Notes: generated by a model not told the origin, from the letters alone. A stretch of DNA of 64,000 nucleotides from Dicyema japonicum (GCA_011109175.1 RDEW01000053.1:186001-250000); one strand, 5' to 3'. Positions 32,391 through 43,989 are shown, counted from the stretch's first letter. Made by a program: numbers and translations.

Positions 32391-33520
32391 AAATATTTCC
32401 ACATATTAATTCAAAAGAATAACGACTTCACGATTTTCTTCCACTTTTAAAGAGGATTACACATTTATGTCTTAACAGGCAAAATATGCATCTGATCTTG
32501 GAGAATTGTTCCCTTTAGGAGCCAATGAGAGGAATGCCGAATACTCACATAATCTTCCACCTAGATAGTCACGTGGTAGTTAACCTCTGCTTACACTTTG
32601 GTTTACACATGTTCAGGCAATAAACTACCGACAGCTGTATCTACTAGTTCACGTTCAGAGGCTCCACGCTATCACTAACTAATCCCGTGATTTTGACGCG
32701 TTCCAATTGAACCTCACCCAAGCACACTGATCCAGAGGACGTTGTCCGGGAAGCTGACGATGATGTCAGGACTCGTCGCCAGAAAGCGAATAAAGAGATG
32801 GATCCTTTTAAATGCCATCCAGGCATTGGCGTGATCCGATGACGTAACTAGAAGGAAAAGTAGCCAATCAATCAGCCACGTGGCACAAAATGCTAAATAA
32901 TAAATAAAATATGGTTGAACGATAACATGGACTGATCATTGTTCAAGACTTTTGGAGTCAACGTACGACTGAGTGGATCAAACACTGACACAAATAAGAT
33001 AGAAGACTACTCTCCCGTGTTCCCAACGGGCCGTGAGTTCTGGGGTTAAATATGTGATTTTAGTGAAATCCCATCTCCAGGGGACATACTCTTCATCCAC
33101 AATTCTAAGCATTTCATTAAAGATAGAAGGTTTCAAGGTTGGTGATCAAGTTGTAACAAATGGGAATCCAGTGGGCGGTTCTCCACAATCTATGTGTTAA
33201 TCACATGAAGTAAACATTCAGGAATAGTCACATCAACTTTTCATGGGATACTTCCTTCACATCAACTTTTATGCCCACGTGGGTGGATCTCCAAGTTAAA
33301 GAGATCGGAAATTTTAATTTCCTAAAATAGCGTTAAAATGAGATTTTGGAGGTCAACGATAAGGACCACGTGGGCATGTCTCCAAACTAGGCAACTAAAA
33401 AGACTGAGTAAGAGGTGGATACAACTGGAGAGAAGCCAACAACTAATTAAATTCAGTTCCCAAGGTCGTAGAAGAAGAGACCTCAATATCACGAACCATG
33501 GAAAAAACAATACACCCAGT
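32391..33520. other. Intergenic, nothing recognised
   Basis: Several CACGTG hexamers (about 32573, 32877, 33270, 33368) occur here. Short ORFs such as 32644-32826 and 33338-33553 match no family I know. No splice-consistent gene was found. Confidence 0.35.
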
Positions 33521-33529
33521 CTTACATTT

Positions 33530-33665
33530 GTAAGAACCCCTCCAATGGAGTGAGAAGAGCAAGTGATCTCTTTCCTGTAATTATGGCACTGGGCGTCACT
33601 TGATACTGCTGGATCACATACCCCACTCTAGTAGAACGAGAGATGTTAAGGAAAGGGAAGGAAAT
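33530..33665 (-). mobile_element. Short LINE-B-derived element, partial copy
   Basis: On the minus strand CTCTACTAGAGTGGGG, GTGATCC..., AGTGCC and CACTCCATTGGAGGGG correspond to the middle of the element at 30.56-30.66 kb, with diverged spacing. Confidence 0.5.
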
Positions 33666-33714
33666 CTTTGATAAATACAGTGTATGCCTAATTTGAAATA
33701 AATTATTAAAATTT

Positions 33715-33835
33715 TACCCTCGTGATCGCTGCTTGTTATTTGAGCGAATCTCGCTCGCCATCCTGAGAGGGAATACCCACGCAGTCAGGGCAGCCGCTAT
33801 ATGACCATTTACTCTCTTCTTTACTAAATAAAACA
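33715..33835 (+). repeat. Interspersed repeat R1, copy 2
   Basis: Contains CGCTGCTTGTTATTTGAGCG, AATCTCGCTCGCCATCCTGA and GAGGGAATACCCACGCAGTC, nearly identical to 55.05-55.12 kb and to the complement of 10.30-10.40 kb. Confidence 0.75.
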
Positions 33836-33969
33836 ATTGATTCCCTCAGGCAGCTAGTCCTTCTTCCTTTCCGTTATCATAAGTCCCGTGGCACGTAGGA
33901 GGGGAATTATAAGATAATATCAACAGAGGCTTGCATGTGTCCTGAGGACTGCTCCCTATTTCACCCAGT

Positions 33970-34790
33970 GGGACCAACTCGCACAGATTAGCGGAATTTT
34001 CCGTTCGGCAGCGGAGCGTATCTTAAACGTCCGATCCGAGGATTACTCATGGAAGCAAGCCACTCGGAGGACTTGGAATTCGCAACCTTGTAAACTTTTC
34101 TCTCCCTGTATATCTCTCGTAGCTGCAACACTTTTGTCAAGAGGATTATAGACTCCCTCCCTGAATTCTCTACTGACCAGGACGCCGGCCATGTTCATGA
34201 GGCCTGAAGCCGTACCTATCAGCTTTCCCTACCTTCCATGTTCTCTCAGTGGGCCCTGGACGTTGCTGTATGCCGGAATTCTTTTGAAGATCTGCTAGTG
34301 TTATCTAACTAACACCGCCTTGCCTGTTTATTGCCGGAAGCGTCTTCCGAAAGCGGTGCATGGCTAAACGCCATTCTCAATGGAGTTTTGAGTACCTTTC
34401 TGGATAATGAATTCTTCCGTATTGGGATCTCATTACAACCGGGATAAAAAGTCTGTGTTCCACATTTGTGTCGATGGGGGAGACCAGACGACTTTTATGG
34501 CCTATACCCTCTCTCCTGCAGAAGAATAGAGGCAGATCTCCAAGACATATAGCCTTGAGCGAAGTCGCTAAGAAAGCTTTGGACACACACCCCTCCATGC
34601 TCGAACCAATCGGTCTATGCAGGAGTGACGGGAAACGACCAGATGGGATGACCATCTCCCTTTTTAAGTCGGGAAACCTCTTGTCTGGGACGTCACCTGC
34701 ATCGACACATTTGTCCCTTGCAACCTACTTTAGAGTGCATCTGGAACCTGTTCTGCCACTGAGAAGGCCGAGAGGTTGAAACGGGCAAAG
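33970..34790 (+). mobile_element. LINE-D C-terminal region (RT end, zinc finger, endonuclease-like)
   Basis: At 34330-34440 the frame reads SSESGAWLNAILNGVLSTFL then FRIGISLQPG, the block that precedes the zinc finger in this family. It is followed by a degraded finger (about 34450-34540: HLC...YPLSCR) and AKKALDTHPSMLEPIGLCRSD, then GKRPDGMTI and (shifted) LVWDVTCIDTF. RPDG...WD.T is the PD-(D/E)XK-like catalytic signature. Stops interrupt it. Positions 33970-34320 hold poorly aligned RT remnants. Confidence 0.75.
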
Positions 34791-34799
34791 TAAATGGTC

Positions 34800-35015
34800 C
34801 TACCCAAAGATTTTTAGTAAATGGTCCTAGTATCGAAAATTGTTGAACATGTTGTGTTGAAACTAATATCGGAGTATCTTCCCTTCCCTGATTTTCAACA
34901 TGACTTTCGTCCACAATACTCAACATCAACACATCTCTGTACCCTAACTCAATATGTCGTTGATGGTTTCAACAATTATCAACAATTTAGCAACAAGTTA
35001 CGGAATAGGAACTAT
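34800..35015 (+). mobile_element. LINE-B RT fragment (fingers)
   Basis: The frame at 34821-35000 reads SKIVEHVVLKLISEYLPFPD, then FQHDFRPQYSTSTHLCTLTQ, matching MEKLVLWKIKPHLPDC...HGFKCERSTTTHLTSL of the 6.8-kb LINE-B. It is cut at both ends. The minus-strand LINE-E begins right after it. Confidence 0.7.
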
Positions 35016-35099
35016 CAGTCCGCCAGCTGGCCTGGACTGTTCATCCGGTACCCCTCTTTCCTTGCTAATCACCTTCTGCTGGTCTTGGAAGTTACATAT

Positions 35100-36890
35100 C
35101 CTGATTTCAATATCTTCCCTGACTGGCCTGACAAGTTTGTTCTCTTCCTCAGTCAGGTCTTCATATAATCTCTTTCCAAGTGATAGTTTGATCGCCGCTC
35201 CCTTGTTTTCTCAAGTCTAGCGAGGATTTTCTCCTCGAGGGATGTAAAACCATCCTCGCTTCCATAGATAAGTCTTGGAAGAATCACATTCCGAAGAACA
35301 AAAAGCATGGTATCACCATCCAACTTTAGGCTTCTAGTGCAGAACAATGTTTGCACAGCCTTCTTTCTCTGCTCTTCAATGTCCTTCAGATATGATCCTT
35401 TCCCATCAACTACAATCCCCAGGTATTTCAGGGATGAAACTCTCTGTATGCGAAGAGGTAAGGCTCTTCGTGATGCCTACCCAGCCTGCTTATCCGTAAA
35501 TAACTGGACTTTTCCGTGGAGAATCTCATGGCTCTCCGATCACACCAATCCTGGACTTTGTCGACAAAAGCTCCTAGTCGCCGCTCTGAAAGGTATGCCC
35601 TCAAAGACGAATCCAAGATTAAAATGTCCTGACGTCTAGCGGTGACGGAAAATCTCCCATAAATACGTTGAATAACAGGGGGCTTAAAATAGATCTCTGC
35701 GGCACTCCCCTCTTAAACGATGTACCATCAGAATATCTTCCACCGACTACCACATAAGATATCCTCCCAGTCAAATAGTCTTTCAACCATAGGAACATTT
35801 GTTTAGATATCTTTGGTCGTAAGGCTTCGTGCCATACTGTCGAACGCCTTCGAGATGTCAAGGCAAACAAGGCTTAACTGACTTTCTTCTCAAAAGCATT
35901 TGTAAATTCGTAATTTATTGAGAAAATACAATTTCCACACGATCTTCCCAAACGAAAACCTCATTGGTAAGGAAAAAGATCCAAGTCCCAGCCACTGCTC
36001 CATCTTTCCACGAGATGTCCACCGAGTCATATCCTTCCATACTATAATATCTTCCGTGTTTAATTTTCGTCTCTTTGACTACCAAGACATCAACCTTGGC
36101 ATTCTTCGCAAGTAGCACTAGTTCATCATGCCTTTTCACCAAGGAGCGGGCATTCACCAGCACAATTTTTACGTACTTTTTCATAGTTTTTGTTTGTGGC
36201 CTGCGCTTTCAACAGCCAGGTCCACCAAATTCCGTAAATCCCTTTCAGAAGTGTACATAGCTTGTGAGGCACCTCTTCTTCTCCTTGCAATGCGCGGCGA
36301 TATGACCAATTCGTTCACAATTGTAGCAGATAGGAGTGGGCCTCCTCATCCATTCACAGAAGATCTTGTTCGTTCCAATGTAGAAGCCACAATATCGATC
36401 CTCTGGACATTCGGGTAACTTTTGTAGTTGAAGGAGCCATCTCCTGGAGGTAGTTCAAGAGATCGTCCTCCTTCACCCAGAAAGGTAGGTTCCTGAGGAC
36501 AATCTCAGACGGTTTTGTTGAAAGTGTTCTGAATCGGGGTTGTCCGGACCAAAAGAACAGGTCTCATTCACGGCTTCCATATAGGTGGTCATGTGGGAGT
36601 TGTCTCGGAAATCCAGTCAGAAGGAGCCCGATCCTCCGTGACTCATCCTCAGACATCCTTACTGGTCATAGATGTATAGAATGTTCGCGATCCTTATCGC
36701 ACTGGTACCTGAATTGACTGTTCTCAATAGAGACGAGTTTTCTGTGGGATTAGCTTTCATGGGTTCGTTTACTTGTTTGGCCATTTCTGAAGAGTCGTGT
36801 TTCATAGGTTCATTGGCAGGTTTAGCAGCTTCCGTCTCGCACGGCGTTTTGTTGTCCAATGTGAAGGAATCAGCCATAGCACTTCCCGGA
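35100..36890 (-). mobile_element. LINE-E (Jockey/CR1-like) copy with ORF1 and ORF2 remnants
   Basis: From 36877 downward: an ORF1 start (MADSFTLDNKTPCETEAAKP, then repeated NEPMK motifs); an RRM-like segment near 36400-36500 (VLRNLPFWVKEDDLLNYL in one frame); a CCHC knuckle, CYNCERIGHIAAHC (about 36260-36310); an endonuclease start, KIVLVNARSLVKRHDELVLL (about 36160-36184) with VVKETKIKHG; and RT blocks GVPQRSILSPLLFNVFMGD and SSYLRISRLGR. The C-terminus reads NVILPRLIYGSEDGF. The internal endonuclease and part of the RT are missing, and frames are broken throughout. Confidence 0.75.
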
Positions 36891-36954
36891 GGACGATAAG
36901 CCGTTTTTGTCTCTTGTAGACAGCAGACAGAGACGAGTGAACGGAGAAGTCGGT

Positions 36955-37235
36955 AATATTGGTTGAGGTGGTGACAACGCCTCTATTGCACTATGTCTTA
37001 TTCGTATTCTTTTTAAGGCGGGTCCTAAGTAACAAAATTCTTGCATCTCGAATTCCTCCACGTCTTCAGAATTGGCAAGCAAATTTCCTCTCGGAAAAAT
37101 TAGTCGAGCTCATGTCTATCACACTACCGACTCCTTCCAAATGGAGTTCCTCAAGGCTCCGTTTTGTCACCTACCTTATTCAACTTGCACCTAAGCGACA
37201 TTCCAGTTCGTTCCGCTCGCTGTTGAGACGTCTGG
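36955..37235 (+). mobile_element. Chimeric LINE fragment: LINE-A leader joined to LINE-B RT
   Basis: The LINE-A leader TTGGTTGAGGTGGTGACAACGCC (about 36960) and CTCTATTGCAC are followed by an RT block. That block, across frameshifts, reads RIPPRLQNWQANFLS, then LPNGVPQGSVLSPTLFNL and HLSDIPVR, characteristic of LINE-B. It is either template switching at insertion or a later deletion. Confidence 0.6.
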
Positions 37236-37390
37236 TTCCTTGAGCCTGCAAAGTTGGAATTCTTGAGTCGTCTAGGGAATCGGATTTCTTCACGATCAGG
37301 AGACCCCAGACAGAGACGCCATCTTGAGAGAGAATAGGGGCCGCTATATTGACCATTTGCTCACCTTTTTTCCTTAATAAATTGATTTAT
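37236..37390 (+). repeat. Interspersed repeat R1, copy 3
   Basis: Contains CTTGAGTCGTCTAGGGAATCGG (about 37262), GATCAGGAGA and a diverged GAGAGAATAGGGGCCGCTA block, then TTGACCATTTGCTCACC as in copy 2. Confidence 0.65.
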
Positions 37391-37898
37391 TTTCATAGAT
37401 GACATGCACATATTTGAATCATAACGAATATGTACATAAAATAATTGATTTTATAATCAATTTCACACAAAAGCACTTAACCCAGTAGAAATTGTTATTA
37501 ATGCAGACCTTGTCATAATGACAGTATTAAGTAGGTCAACAGTTTAATAGCAGTGACCTTCCCATCTGAATAATCGGCTTAACTAAAAAAATCGTTGATA
37601 TCCCTACTAAGAAGATTATTTCATAATCTGCCATAACTAACAAGGATTCAATCCCCTAGGAGTAGGCCATAACGTCACAGTCAAACTTGACCCCACATCA
37701 CTAAAAGTACTCATATTAATCAATATCTGACACACGTGGTAACTATTGAATAATAAAATCCGGAAGGAACACAGGAATTATATAAATGACCAAATACCCC
37801 CAAACGGTATACTAAGGCTACTTGAATTTAACTGTAAAATAACAAGACAACAGAAATTAGAAAAAAAATCAATGAGAAGAAACTCACTAAACTATTAA

Positions 37899-38129
37899 TC
37901 AGGCGTCCTCAGAAAGGACAGAGACGATTGCGTCGTCCGGAAGCTCAGTCTCAAACTCAAAGTCCCCAGTCTGACGAAGTCCAGCATCAGAGAGACGTCT
38001 GGCTAGGGTCTCCATCCCTTCTTTGGAATCGGAGAACTCTTGACCGTAGATAACGACCTCCCCTTCAGAGACAGTCGGAACGACGAACAATGACGAACCA
38101 TTCCTGCAGACAGATACAGAAGAAGACAT
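37899..38129 (-). CDS. Small single-exon gene or partial gene (76 aa), unknown
   Basis: The intact reading frame starts MSSSVSVCRNGSSLFVVPTV and ends ELPDDAIVSVLSEDA*. It is acidic, with no membrane segment and no motif that I recognise. A TATA-like box (AATATATAAG on the minus strand, 38152-38161) lies about 25-30 bp upstream of the ATG, and a perfect 14-bp palindrome lies just beyond it. This core-promoter arrangement and the clean frame are why I call it a gene. The 5' UTR would be very short. It sits among LINE debris, so function is open. Confidence 0.5.
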   Translation of the reverse strand: MSSSVSVCRNGSSLFVVPTVSEGEVVIYGQEFSDSKEGMETLARRLSDAGLRQTGDFEFETELPDDAIVSVLSEDA

Positions 38130-38151
38130 CGTATAATTGCCGGTAGAATCC

Positions 38152-38185
38152 CTTATATATTGTCCAGAACGTTGGAAATTTCCAA
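38152..38185 (-). promoter_or_regulatory. TATA box and kB-like palindrome upstream of the 76-aa gene
   Basis: AATATATAAG (complement of 38152-38161) is a good TATA element. TTGGAAATTTCCAA at 38172-38185 is a perfect palindrome containing GGAAATTTCC, which fits the GGRRNNYYCC kB consensus. Its use by a Rel factor is speculation. Confidence 0.45.
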
Positions 38186-38189
38186 GCCA

Positions 38190-39190
38190 AAATTTCCAAA
38201 GTATTTTATTTTCCAGACATATTGATTAAAGCCGTATGACATATTTGAATTTCAATAGATGCTTCAATTGATTAATGAAACGCTTGATTAATTTGGAATT
38301 AACTTGAGACAAAGGACTCGGGTTTTGTTGAATGACTTTCGTGGTTGACCATTAATTGATTGCAAAAACAGGAAATTATCTTGCCTAACGCCTTTCTCTT
38401 ACATTCGAGAGGCAATTAGCTATCAAACTCAGGACAAACCGGTACTGTCGAGAAGCAGAGAAAGTCAAGAAACTGGGCTTGAAAGCGGCGGGTTATTATT
38501 TTGACTGAGAGCCTTTAATGGCCCAATACTTAAGCTAACTATAGCTCTTATCACATGTCATCACAATAGTGCGCATGCCTCCCATGACTATAGTTCCGAA
38601 CTGTACAGTTGGGGGAACAATGTTCGAACTCCCTACTACCGAGTTCATATCTGGGTATCTTTACGTTTGTCCCACAACTTCACATTGCTAAGTCCGATTT
38701 TTAGTTTAAAGAAACGGGAATCGCAGTTAGTGGGAATAACTATAGTTAGATTTTATCATCAAAGTAGGGGATCATGTGTACCAATAACATGCCCGTTTAT
38801 CTCCTTCTGTCATCATTACGAACTGGTCTGGGTGCACAAGGCCATATGAGCTACTCTTTGGCAGTACTCCAACTATGTTTTAGTTGGATACATAGTTGGG
38901 GGTCGTTAACGTCTAAGTGTTGTCCAGACAACTGGGGGTATAACCAGGAAGTCTTTGCCTTTTCTCAAAAGACTGAGACGTCGAGTTATACTCAGAGGCC
39001 ATGTGAAACCCACTGACTCCTCAGTTGATCCTTGTTGTTATTGTGGGAGACAACAGTGCGATAATGTCGGCAGGGGGTCAATATTCAGAGCTTATTAAAT
39101 GATCTTGTGATACCTTAAGGATAAGTTTGATCAATACTGTCCAGAAAACTACGAATTTATGACTTTTCCTCGAAAATATCGGCAAACACA
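38190..39190. other. Intergenic, nothing recognised
   Basis: Short unrecognised ORFs only (38667-38849, 38774-39016). The region 38860-38910 contains small inverted motifs (AACTATGTTTTAGTTGG), but no element could be delimited. Confidence 0.35.
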
Positions 39191-39194
39191 CCAG

Positions 39195-39590
39195 TCATCC
39201 GCAGCAATACTTTGGTTGGGGTTGATTCATCTCTGGTAGTTGTAGATGACGTTGGTAGATGACGTTGCTAACATGCTTACTGAATGTCACGTACGTGATA
39301 CCCTGTAACTTGCAAGACTTTTCAGCGCTTGTGTATAATAGGTTTCTCATAAGCCAACTGCTCAGGTGGTCCAGTAAATCTTGTAAACTGGTACCCGCTA
39401 TGTGAAAACACTGGTATCTTGCTGCGACGATTATATCGTCAGCATAAGGGAGGACCAGAGTGTTGTCGCTGGTATGGGAAGGCATATTGTTCAGAAAGAG
39501 GTTGAACAAAATGCGCGATCCGTGTGGGACCACGTTTGACAGATATTTAGTGACAGAATTCGTAGAACGTACCCTTTCTCTTCGTCCGTT
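39195..39590 (-). mobile_element. LINE-B RT fragment
   Basis: The minus-strand frame reads VPHGSRILFNLFLNNMPSHT, then LPYADDIIVAARYQC (catalytic YADD) and LSSWLMRNLLYTSAEKS, close to LTYANDIIVAVKDQC and WLVKNILHTSPEKS of the 61-kb copy. Upstream frames add the palm start. It ends at 39195. Confidence 0.8.
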
Positions 39591-39636
39591 AAGGATAAAT
39601 AATAAATTAAATAATAAAAATAAACAAATTCAAATA

Positions 39637-40456
39637 ATGGCAGATGTTGAAGTGGTGGTCATTTAATTTAATTCGTTAGTGCATTGATGAAGGCACACCG
39701 GAACCACGTAAGAAGGTAATCAGAGCAGCTGTCATGCAGGTGGCAATTCAGAGTGGATTCGACAGTGTAGACGATACAGCCCTTGGACATCTCTCAAATC
39801 TGCTTATCCTCTGTACCTTGCTAAATCACGCCAAGATATGACCAATCTAGCCAAAACCGCCAATTCCCTGGCAGAACACTGCAATCGAACTCAACAGGTT
39901 CCACGTGACCTCGAGTTTGCTCTAAAGAGCTCAGGGGTCTCCATCCCCGAATTGATCACCTACGGACACTGGGCTGTTAAATTCAGAGGAATCCCACCAA
40001 GTTAAGTTTTGTGATAACTAGTCACGACCACGCAGTCGTCTGGTCGGCTCTTCTGCAAGACATTGGAGAAAAAACAGGAGTTCCCCCATTATATCTCCGA
40101 GCACATGGAACCGTTCCCGGACGCACACACGTACATGAAGACCCCTACGATCCCAGGGGAGGTTGAGGACGAGAAGACACGTAGGATAAAGGTATGTGAG
40201 GAGACGAGGTGCCTGTATGGATCGTTGGCTCGTTTCATGGCGAAGAGGGCCAACCTAAATCATCTGGATTCGACGGACTATAAGGGTCCCGGGTGTGCTT
40301 ACTGTAGTGCTGTGGCCAGATGAGTTTGAGGGATATTTGAGTGGGTGTAGTGATGCTGAGTATTCCAACATCCCCCAAACTGTGCCTTCTGAGACGAGTG
40401 AGTTGTTGTATAATGATGTAATGGACATGCATAATGATGATCATTATGAGGAGTAA
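39637..40456 (+). CDS. TAF8: TAF8, TFIID subunit 8
   Basis: Five exons (39637-39654, 39680-39812, 39836-40000, 40022-40294, 40320-40456) with introns of 25, 23, 21 and 25 bp close in phase (242 codons). The first intron may instead be 22 bp, 39658-39679. The N-terminal histone-fold domain reads KKVIRAAVMQVAIQSGFDSV, then ALGHLSNLLILYMTNLAKTA, AEHCNRTQQVPRDLEFALKS. The TAF8 signature FPHYISEHMEPFPDAHTYMK-TPTIPGEV follows at about residues 135-165, then RFMAKR. The acidic C-terminus (DMHNDDHYEE) is not conserved. TAF8 pairs with TAF10 through the histone fold and helps assemble TFIID in the nucleus. At about 241 aa it is shorter than the human protein (310). Confidence 0.92.
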
Positions 40457-41030
40457 TGGACATTATTATTTGTTATTTTGTTTTGCTGGTTATTGGGATG
40501 GTTATTACTGGGGAGTTGGTCTGTTTAGGGGTGGGTATATTGGGGGAATTGTGGTTTTCGGATTGTTCTCTATTGTATGAGATTAGGATGGGCAGTTGAC
40601 TTGTTGATAAATAGCTGAACTGGTGACGTACTTCTACTACAATAACGCCTGCGTCTCCCGTGATGGGGGTAAGCTAATAAAACAGGTAATAATTGGGGGG
40701 TCTAGTTTAAGGATGTTTGTATTAGGGGTATGTATATGATAGTTGATAATATTCTATTACTGATGATGATAGGGAGTTGAGTTAGCTGATTGATAGACAC
40801 AAGGTTGAATATTAGCGAAATATAGAGCTATGGTGGACTGTAACATTTCTGCCATAGGTAATGCGTACTGTCAGGATGGGAGGGGTTAAATGCCTTTGCA
40901 AGAGCTAACTTTCTGAAAGAGTAATTTTAATGGCTAAAATAGCTATAATATATGTCGTGGACATGTTAGTCCCCCGTGCTGCACAGCCATAGCCGATTGT
41001 CAGTTGATTGTATTGAATGAGTTTAACGTT
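40457..41030. other. Intergenic, nothing recognised
   Basis: T/G-rich sequence downstream of TAF8. Around 40618-40645 AGCTGAACTGGTGACGTAC weakly resembles the LINE-A leader. No genes are visible. Confidence 0.35.
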
Positions 41031-41034
41031 GAGT

Positions 41035-43220
41035 AGAACAGCCTTTGCAGCATCCAAGAAGGTTGAGGTGGTGATATCTTTCTTGAAACACGAAAATTAC
41101 AATCTAAAGGATTTCTCTCTTTTAACATTCAATGTCAGAGGACTCTTTAGTGCATGGGAAAGAAAAGAACTTTGTGAAGACCTTTCAAAATATAAGATAT
41201 CAATCGGATATCTCCAAGAGACAAAAATATCGAAGGAGTTTGAAGAACAACACGGAAAGTTTAAGTTAATCTTTCATACTCCACATAGTGGATGGATCAA
41301 TAAGAAACCCGAGAAGATTGACGACTTTTATGCGAATCTGTCTGATGTTTATTCCAATTATGCAAATTCCACATTAATATTGATTGCCGGTGATCTAATG
41401 CAAAGGTTGGAAATCGAATCACTATAGAAGAATCATTCATTAAAAGACATGGAAGGAGAAAAGGAACCTTGTAGGAACCTTGTTAGCCAGTTTTTGTCAA
41501 GCAAATAACCTATTCCTTTGTAACACGGCCTTTATGCACTCGGCAAGACACAGACAACTTGGTCAGGCAATAGAATGAAGTCTGACGGAAACATTGCGAA
41601 AATCTATAATCAAGTAGACTACATTATTTGCAGACAAAAAGACCGCAGTATTGTAACTGATGCCCGTGCTTATGGAATGCAATGGACTCACGGTTTGCAA
41701 GTGATGAAAAGAAAGTGGAAGGGATACGTTATAGACCATCTAAAGAACAATACTATCCAGGGAGAGGAATTCAGAAAATACCTGGATGAGGGATTGGAAG
41801 AAATATCAGTAGATTTGGCACCGCAAATTGCGTGGACCTTGGTCAAACAGAAGATCATGATTGCTGCGGATATACTTAACTAATACACCCACTGAAGAAA
41901 TAACCGCTTTGAAACTCCTTGCTAATCAACAAAAGGCGATATGGATACAATGTCTAAATACAGATGACAAAAATGCGAAACAGCGGCTACAAAAGGAAAG
42001 AACAGTCAACAAAAGAAAATAAGAAACGCTGCACGTCAGATATTAAAGAACGAAATAATAACAAAATATAGAAAATCGAAGGCCTTAAAGACAATGCGAA
42101 TGAAGCTGTCGGCCAAATCAGAAAACTACCAAGGAAAACACTGACTTTACGAGATGAAGAAGGAAAACAACCAACGAGATGAAGAAGGAAATTATAGCGG
42201 ACTATTTTGAGGCACAATTCGTATCAAAAATAGCAAAAAACTCACAATTAACACGGATGAGGGAAAATTAGACAGAAATAACTTCCGTCATTGGGAACAA
42301 ACTGCTGCAAATACTGGAGCACTTCTTAGAGAGCTCAACGATTAGGATGGTCAGGACTGGGAAAGCTTTATCGAGGACATTTAAACGACAATTGGTACCC
42401 CTCAAGGAGATCCATTATCCTCGATTTTGTTTATTATTTATCTGGAGGCAGCTCTACGAGACTTGAAGCCTCATATCGGAGAAGGAACGAGCATAACAGC
42501 ATATGCGGATGACGTGGAGTTTATTTGGAATAACAAAGAAGAGTTAATTGCACTTTGGGAGAAAAGCCTGATAAAATGACTGAATGGTCATTAAAAGTAA
42601 ACACAAACGAAGTGAGAAAAGGACCGAGGAGCACTGGCGCAGATCAAAAAAACTAGGATCCCTTCTCAGTAACATCGAAGATATAACACGAAGGAAGATA
42701 CTAACTAACGTCGCTTTCAACAAAATGAAGAAGATTTGGCTTCTGCACAAAGGGCTTGACCATGAAACTCGAATGAGACTATACAATGCCCTAGTGAGGC
42801 CAATCCTATTATATAATGCCGGTACATGGGCATGTACTAGGCAGGAACTCGAAGAGTTGCATTCTTTTAACAGAAATCATCTCCGAGCACTCCTTCCCGA
42901 AGCTTTTTCAAAATGCCGTCCGAAATCTTATACAAGAGAACAGGAACTGAGCCAATATCATGTGATATTACTGATTCATGATGGAGGCTGTTTGGACACA
43001 TACTCCGTTACGATATGGGGACCCCTGCCAACATAGCAATGGAAAAGTATTTTATCTTAGAGGCTTCGTGTTTTCAAGGCCGGCCGAGGACAACACTACC
43101 GGTAATCCTAGATGAAGATCTTAGGAGGATTGGAAAGTGCCTTAAATATGGGGATGAGATATGCTACGGAACATGGCAACGGATCGAAAAAGATTGGCGA
43201 TGTTAATTAGATTGTTACCC
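41035..43220 (+). mobile_element. LINE-A copy, nearly complete but shattered
   Basis: The leader remnant GGTTGAGGTGGTGATATC (about 41060) is followed by FSLLTFNVRGLFSAWERKEL, IGYLQETKISKEF, HSGWINKKPEKIDDFY and LILIAGDL. The endonuclease end follows (KIYNQVDYIICRQKDRSIV), then IGTPQGDPLSSILFIIYLE-like RT sequence around 42390-42450 and TAYADDVEF (42500). The block 42584-43036 carries EEHWRRSKKLGSLLSNIEDI, LYNALVRPILLYNAGTW and a C-terminus RPRTTLPVILDEDLRRIG. Much of the RT is deleted (about 42170-42390). It ends near 43220. Confidence 0.85.
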
Positions 43221-43333
43221 CTACCGACCCCACGAAGGACATAAGTCAAGCAACCGCTTCTCCCGTATGGACCGCTGATACACAGATCGTATCATCCTCT
43301 GGGATTCGAACCAACACATCCTCCGATACTTTC

Positions 43334-43980
43334 TTATATCGAAACTTTCTGTTTTTTTAGACAATTAAGAAGGGACGACCGATCGTACCCAGTTTGAGGG
43401 GATACATTGACCACGTGGCTAGCTGTGTTAGTTCTGAATGTCTGCACAATCTTATAAGAACTTTTGGTGACTTTGGGAATATCTGTTCCATATTTTCTAA
43501 CTCCACGTGCAACTTTTATGCTAAGATCTACCACCCTTCAAGTCTTCTCGAATTTGATTTGTCTGCTTGATCAAGGGATGGTCTTGTAACTCATCAATAA
43601 CACGTGCAAGATCATATTGTCGTACCCTTTCATGCCTTATAGTTGTATTTTCGGTAAATAGTATTAAAGACCTTTTCGTAAAGCTTACTGGGTAATGTCT
43701 GAGTAGTTGGCATAATTTACTTACTGAGGGCCTCTGGTCGCCGAATGCGAGTTCTGGATAATGAGCCTTAGTTGCCTGGTCGAACCTCCGGCTAGAGGAT
43801 ATTTTAATTAAACTATAAGTGATTTACTTATAGTGTCTCCGGTTGTGATGTTGGAGAAATAATGGGATACCTACGACTTTTAGAATATTGATTTTTATTA
43901 GCAATTGAATCGCCAATGTTCTTGAAGAATCCTTATTGATTCTGACTTTAATAACCTTCTCACCCCTCAAGACGAATCAT
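43334..43980 (-). CDS. Orphan 188-aa helical protein, four exons with miniature introns
   Basis: Not recognised. Exons 43980-43964, 43941-43828, 43791-43535 and 43512-43334 with GT-AG introns of 22, 36 and 22 bp give 189 codons with all phases closing. Landmarks are RTLAIQLLIKINILKVVGIP, then HYPELAFGDQRPSVSKLCQL, SFTKRSLILFTENTTIRHER, QYDLARVIDELQDHPLIKQT and ARGVRKYGTDIPKVTKSSYK. The last segment loosely resembles the helical TFIIS-N/IBD-type fold (ALDEL...+...K+RR+...). The similarity is too weak to name it. It is basic and mainly helical, with no signal peptide. An upstream exon is possible because the first exon is only 17 nt. It lies just downstream of, and convergent with, a LINE-A copy. 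Confidence 0.6.
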
Positions 43981-43989
43981 CCTTGTCCA

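Noticed and set aside
38660-39020. A gene in the 38.7-39.0 kb ORFs
   Set aside because: Two overlapping frames without family motifs or splice-compatible joins.
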